A program made the position numbers and the translations under genes. Positions 13,780-16,021 of a stretch of DNA of 16,021 nucleotides are shown here, in pieces (within the stretch, counting starts at the first letter, position 1; every line of letters starts with the position of its first letter). Origin of the DNA: Alphaproteobacteria bacterium (GTDB lineage Bacteria > Pseudomonadota > Alphaproteobacteria > UBA828); contig JAPYQV010000016.1 of NCBI GenBank assembly GCA_029937205.1, positions 1-16,021 of the forward strand, read 5' to 3'. The notes beneath the pieces were generated by a model. The model did no database searches. It worked only from the letters and a program-made list of their open reading frames with translations, and was not told the origin of the DNA.

Positions 13780-14493
13780 CTAATCCGGTCGCAAGGCGTA
13801 ACCTTCGCCCCATACAGTGCAGAGATAGCGGGGGCTGCGCGGGTCGGCTTCAATTTTGCGGCGCAGACGGGTGATCTGCACATCGATGGCGCGCCCGCCG
13901 GCGTCAATGCCGCTTTGCCGGCACAGCTCGTCACGGCTGAGAGTGACACCGGGCTGGCTGACGAACAAGATAAGGAGCTGGGCTTCGGTATGGGTCAGGC
14001 GCACGCTCTCGCCTTCCCGGGTCAACTCGCCGCGCGCCGGATGAAATTCAAAGGCGCCGATTCTTACCGCGGTCTCAACCACCAGCGGCGGTACGGCCTG
14101 GGTGCGCCTGAGGATGGTGGCGATGCGCAGCAACAATTCACGCGGCTCAAACGGCTTGGTGAGATAATCATCGGCACCGCTTTCAAGCCCGGCGATGCGA
14201 TCCTCCGCTTCGCCCATCGCCGTCAGCAACAGGATCGGCACCGGCAAACTCTGGCGCAGGCGGTGGGTAAAATCGACACCGTTTTCGCCCGGCATCATGA
14301 CGTCGAGCACCAGCAGATCGAAGGTCAGCCCGCGCAACTTGGCTTCCGCGTCAGCGGCGCTTTGCGCGGTGGTCACACGGTAGCCGTTCTCGCTCAGATA
14401 ACGCCGCAACAGCTTGCGCAGGCGATCATCGTCATCGACCACCATGATGTGCGGTGCTTCGCCGTCAATCGCCTGCGTCTTTTCCACGCTCAT
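13780..14493 (-). CDS. OmpR-family response regulator (PetR-like)
   Basis: The protein is 237 aa. The receiver domain (about 15-130) has the acidic pocket DDDD (20-23), phospho-acceptor Asp64 in VLDVMMPGENG, Thr91 and Lys113 (TKPFEPRELLLRI). The C-terminal winged helix (about 140-237) has RLTHTEAQLLILFVSQPGVTLSRDEL and AIDVQITRLRRKIEADPRSPRYLCTVWGEGYAL. The order MarR, response regulator, kinase recalls PetP-PetR of Rhodobacter capsulatus, where PetR lies upstream of the cytochrome bc1 genes. That link is inference, and no bc1 genes are in this window. A TTG at 14511 with GGGGGA 3 bp upstream would add six residues. The ATG at 14493 has no SD, so the start is uncertain. Confidence 0.93.
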   Translation of the reverse strand: MSVEKTQAIDGEAPHIMVVDDDDRLRKLLRRYLSENGYRVTTAQSAADAEAKLRGLTFDLLVLDVMMPGENGVDFTHRLRQSLPVPILLLTAMGEAEDRIAGLESGADDYLTKPFEPRELLLRIATILRRTQAVPPLVVETAVRIGAFEFHPARGELTREGESVRLTHTEAQLLILFVSQPGVTLSRDELCRQSGIDAGGRAIDVQITRLRRKIEADPRSPRYLCTVWGEGYALRPD

Positions 14494-14536
14494 ATGGGAA
14501 GTATAAGCCAAGCTTCCCCCGATATGCCAAAACCAT

Positions 14537-14568
14537 GGGCGCGGGGGCGCGGGGGCGCCGGGGTGCCT
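14537..14568. repeat. Degenerate 8-bp tandem repeat, four units
   Basis: Four adjacent octamers read GGGCGCGG, GGGCGCGG, GGGCGCCG and GGGTGCCT. The block ends on the first base of the MarR stop codon and fills more than half of the gap to the response regulator gene. It could fold in RNA, but there is no T-run on the transcribed strand. Confidence 0.6.
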
Positions 14569-15053
14569 CAGCGATTCTTTTCGAAGTGCCGGCGGTCGGT
14601 CTCATCGATGATGCCGAGCAGGACTTTGCGGTAGCCGGCCACGGCATCGCCGCCGGCGGCGCGGTAGGCGGCACCAATGCGGGCGCGCTGGACTTCGGAC
14701 AGGCGGCGCTCCAATTCCAAGCCCTTATCGGTAAGCTTGAGAAGACGCCGCCGCCGATCCGCCTCGGCCTTTTGTACGGAGATGAATTCGTCGCCGACCA
14801 GTTGGCTGAGAACGCGCGACAGGCTCTGTTTGGTTATGCGCAATATGGCCAGCAGTTCCGCCACCGAGATCGACGGGCTGCGGGCGACAAAATAGATCAC
14901 GCGATGATGGGCGCGGCCAAATCCGTATGTGGCGAGGATCGTATCGCATTCCGCGGTGAAATCCCGGTAAGCGTAAAACAGCAGCTCAATACCCTGGTGC
15001 AGCTCATCATGGCGCAGAAACAGGGGATTTGGCCCAGATTTTATGTCAGTCAT
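14568..15053 (-). CDS. MarR-family winged-helix regulator (PetP-like)
   Basis: The protein is 161 aa, the usual size. The N-terminal helix (LHQGIELLFYAYRDFTAECDTILATYGFGRAHHRVIYFVAR) leads into the winged helix (SISVAELLAILRITKQSLSRVLSQLVGDEFISVQKAEADRRRRLLKLTDKGLELERRL). DRRRRLLKLTDKG is the conserved wing of MarR proteins. It is divergent from the ilvE-like gene and upstream of the response regulator and kinase, an arrangement seen widely in alphaproteobacteria. A -10-like TATAAG (15064-15059) lies only 5 bp before the ATG with no SD, which suggests a leaderless mRNA. The start codon is inside a short palindrome, a likely site of autoregulation. Confidence 0.93.
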   Translation of the reverse strand: MTDIKSGPNPLFLRHDELHQGIELLFYAYRDFTAECDTILATYGFGRAHHRVIYFVARSPSISVAELLAILRITKQSLSRVLSQLVGDEFISVQKAEADRRRRLLKLTDKGLELERRLSEVQRARIGAAYRAAGGDAVAGYRKVLLGIIDETDRRHFEKNR

Positions 15054-15060
15054 GTTGACT
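15048..15060. promoter_or_regulatory. Inverted repeat AGTCA-TGT-TGACT at the MarR start
   Basis: Perfect 5-bp arms flank a 3-bp centre. The site covers the MarR start codon (15051-15053) and touches its -10-like box. It also contains TTGACT (15055-15060), a possible -35 for the divergent aminotransferase gene, although no good -10 was found at the right spacing. A MarR dimer bound here could control both directions. This is inference from position and symmetry. Confidence 0.4.
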
Positions 15061-15089
15061 TATATGCCGTGCGATGATACCCAACGCAA
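15059..15089 (-). promoter_or_regulatory. Candidate leaderless promoter of the MarR gene
   Basis: On the minus strand, TATAAG (15064-15059, five of six) is followed by TCAAC and the ATG, so transcription would begin at or next to the start codon. The possible -35 TTGCGT (15089-15084) is 19 bp away, a little far. No SD precedes the ATG. Confidence 0.4.
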
Positions 15090-15091
15090 CC

Positions 15092-15111
15092 GCTTTCGAC
15101 ATTGTGAAAGC
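15092..15111. promoter_or_regulatory. Inverted repeat GCTTTC-N8-GAAAGC upstream of the ilvE-like gene
   Basis: Perfect 6-bp arms are separated by 8 bp, ending 25 bp before the ATG and 10 bp before the SD. It may be an operator, or a hairpin in the mRNA leader. No regulator can be assigned. Confidence 0.35.
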
Positions 15112-15136
15112 AATTAAATTCGGGGATGGAGCGTAA

Positions 15137-16018
15137 ATGGCGGACCTAATTCCTTTTGACGACCGCGACGGCGTAATCTGGTTTGACGGCGAAATGGTGC
15201 CGTGGCGCGACGCCAAAGTTCATGTTCTGAGCCACGCGATGCACTATGCGAGCTGCGTTTTCGAGGGCGAGCGAGCTTATTCCCGCCGTATTTTCAAACT
15301 GAGCGAGCACACCGAGCGGCTGTTTGAATCCGCCGCCCTGCTCGATATGGAAATACCGTTCACGCCGGCGGAAATCAACGCTGCGTGCATCGATTTGATT
15401 GCGCGCCAGGATATTGTCGATGGCTATGTCCGCCCCGTGGCGTGGCGTGGCAGCGAAATGATGGGCGTCTCGGCCCAGGCCGCCAAGACCCACGTCGCCA
15501 TCGCTACCTGGCCCTGGCCCAATCTGTTCGGTGACGACCGGCTCGACAGCGGAATCCGCATGAAGACCTCGAAATGGCGCCGGCCAGCGCCCAACACGGC
15601 GCCGGTCAAGGCGAAAGCGGCCGGGCTTTACATGATATGCACCCTGTCGCGCCATTCGGTCGAGCCCGAGGGCTATGACGATGCGCTGATGCTCGATTGG
15701 CGCGGCCAGGTTGCCGAATCGACCGGCGCCAATATCTTTCTCGTACAAAATGGTGTGATCCACACGCCGACGCCGGACTGTTTCCTCGACGGCATCACGC
15801 GCCGTACGGTCATGGACCTGGCCCGCAAGCGCGGCTATGAGGTGGTCGAGCGCGTGATCATGCCGGAAGATTTGGCCCACGCCGACGAAGTGTTCCTAAC
15901 CGGCACCGCTGCCGAAGTTACGCCGGTCGGTGAGATCGACGAACATAATTATCAGGTCGGCCCGATCACGCGCCAATTGATGGATGATTACGAGGCCGAA
16001 GTGCGTAAAGGGGATTAG
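15137..16018 (+). CDS. ilvE: Branched-chain amino acid aminotransferase (class IV PLP enzyme)
   Basis: IlvE transfers amino groups between glutamate and the keto acids of Leu, Ile and Val, in the cytosol. The protein is 293 aa and complete, with a TAG stop. The fold type IV features are VHVLSHAMHYASCVFEGERAY near residue 28, VRPVAWRGSEMMGV near 98, and the PLP-binding Lys160 in APVKAKAAGLYM, which aligns with Lys159 of the E. coli enzyme. VAESTGANIFLVQNG, GITRRTVMDLARKRGYEVVER and EVFLTGTAAEVTPVGEID follow in the usual order. GGAG lies 5 bp before the ATG. D-amino-acid and ADC-lyase relatives are less likely given the length and these motifs. It is divergent from the MarR gene. Confidence 0.95.
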   Translation: MADLIPFDDRDGVIWFDGEMVPWRDAKVHVLSHAMHYASCVFEGERAYSRRIFKLSEHTERLFESAALLDMEIPFTPAEINAACIDLIARQDIVDGYVRPVAWRGSEMMGVSAQAAKTHVAIATWPWPNLFGDDRLDSGIRMKTSKWRRPAPNTAPVKAKAAGLYMICTLSRHSVEPEGYDDALMLDWRGQVAESTGANIFLVQNGVIHTPTPDCFLDGITRRTVMDLARKRGYEVVERVIMPEDLAHADEVFLTGTAAEVTPVGEIDEHNYQVGPITRQLMDDYEAEVRKGD

Positions 16019-16021
16019 GGC

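Noticed and set aside
12500..13783. A 427-codon open frame on the plus strand opposite the histidine kinase
   Set aside because: The kinase on the minus strand has all H, N and G boxes. The antisense frame has no family features and no SD-supported start.
1..16021. A defence island, phage region, biosynthetic cluster, tRNA or rRNA
   Set aside because: The assigned genes are mostly conserved housekeeping, envelope and regulatory genes in an order familiar from alphaproteobacteria, and no gap is long enough to hide such a system.

Overview
The window is GC-rich, densely packed bacterial chromosome. Gene content and order point to an alphaproteobacterium, probably Rhodospirillales-like. The signs are the run hldD, lgt, midA, pgeF, lipoprotein, prs, rplY, pth, ychF, the YbjN-proC pair, and a MarR/OmpR/EnvZ-type cluster (PetPR-like) divergent from a branched-chain aminotransferase gene. 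No insertion sequence, phage gene, CRISPR array, tRNA or rRNA was seen. No gap between genes exceeds about 200 bp.

Region 1 (1-9415, all minus strand, read right to left). The first unit is hldD (LPS heptose epimerase), lgt (lipoprotein diacylglyceryl transferase), midA (methyltransferase of the NDUFAF7 family), pgeF (peptidoglycan editing), a 22-codon hydrophobic small ORF and a predicted lipoprotein. These genes are joined by ATGA/GTGA overlaps or gaps of a few bases, so they probably form one translationally coupled envelope operon. A recognisable sigma70-like promoter near 4780-4808 then begins a second unit: prs (PRPP synthase), rplY (ribosomal protein L25/Ctc with a long acidic tail), pth (peptidyl-tRNA hydrolase), ychF (ribosome-associated ATPase), a dienelactone-hydrolase-family enzyme and the start of mtnP (methylthioadenosine phosphorylase), which runs off the left edge. 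The second unit is mostly translation and nucleotide metabolism.

Region 2 (9416-12423, plus strand). A 173-bp divergent spacer leads into ubiK (ubiquinone biosynthesis accessory factor), then a YbjN-domain protein, proC (proline biosynthesis), a TetR-fold protein whose C-terminal half resembles COQ9, and a CsaA-type tRNA-binding protein.

Region 3 (12431-15053, minus strand). A MarR-type regulator is followed by an OmpR-type response regulator and an EnvZ-type membrane histidine kinase. The kinase gene ends only 7 bp from the convergent csaA gene.

Region 4 (15054-16018). A short divergent promoter region containing two inverted repeats precedes the complete plus-strand ilvE-like aminotransferase gene.

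No clearly new multi-gene system is present. The observations most worth checking are the coupled small ORF between pgeF and the lipoprotein gene, a probable CTG start for midA, an apparently leaderless MarR gene whose start codon lies in a palindrome shared with the ilvE promoter, palindromes around the prs promoter, and a GC-rich hairpin and repeat block in front of an SD-less pth.
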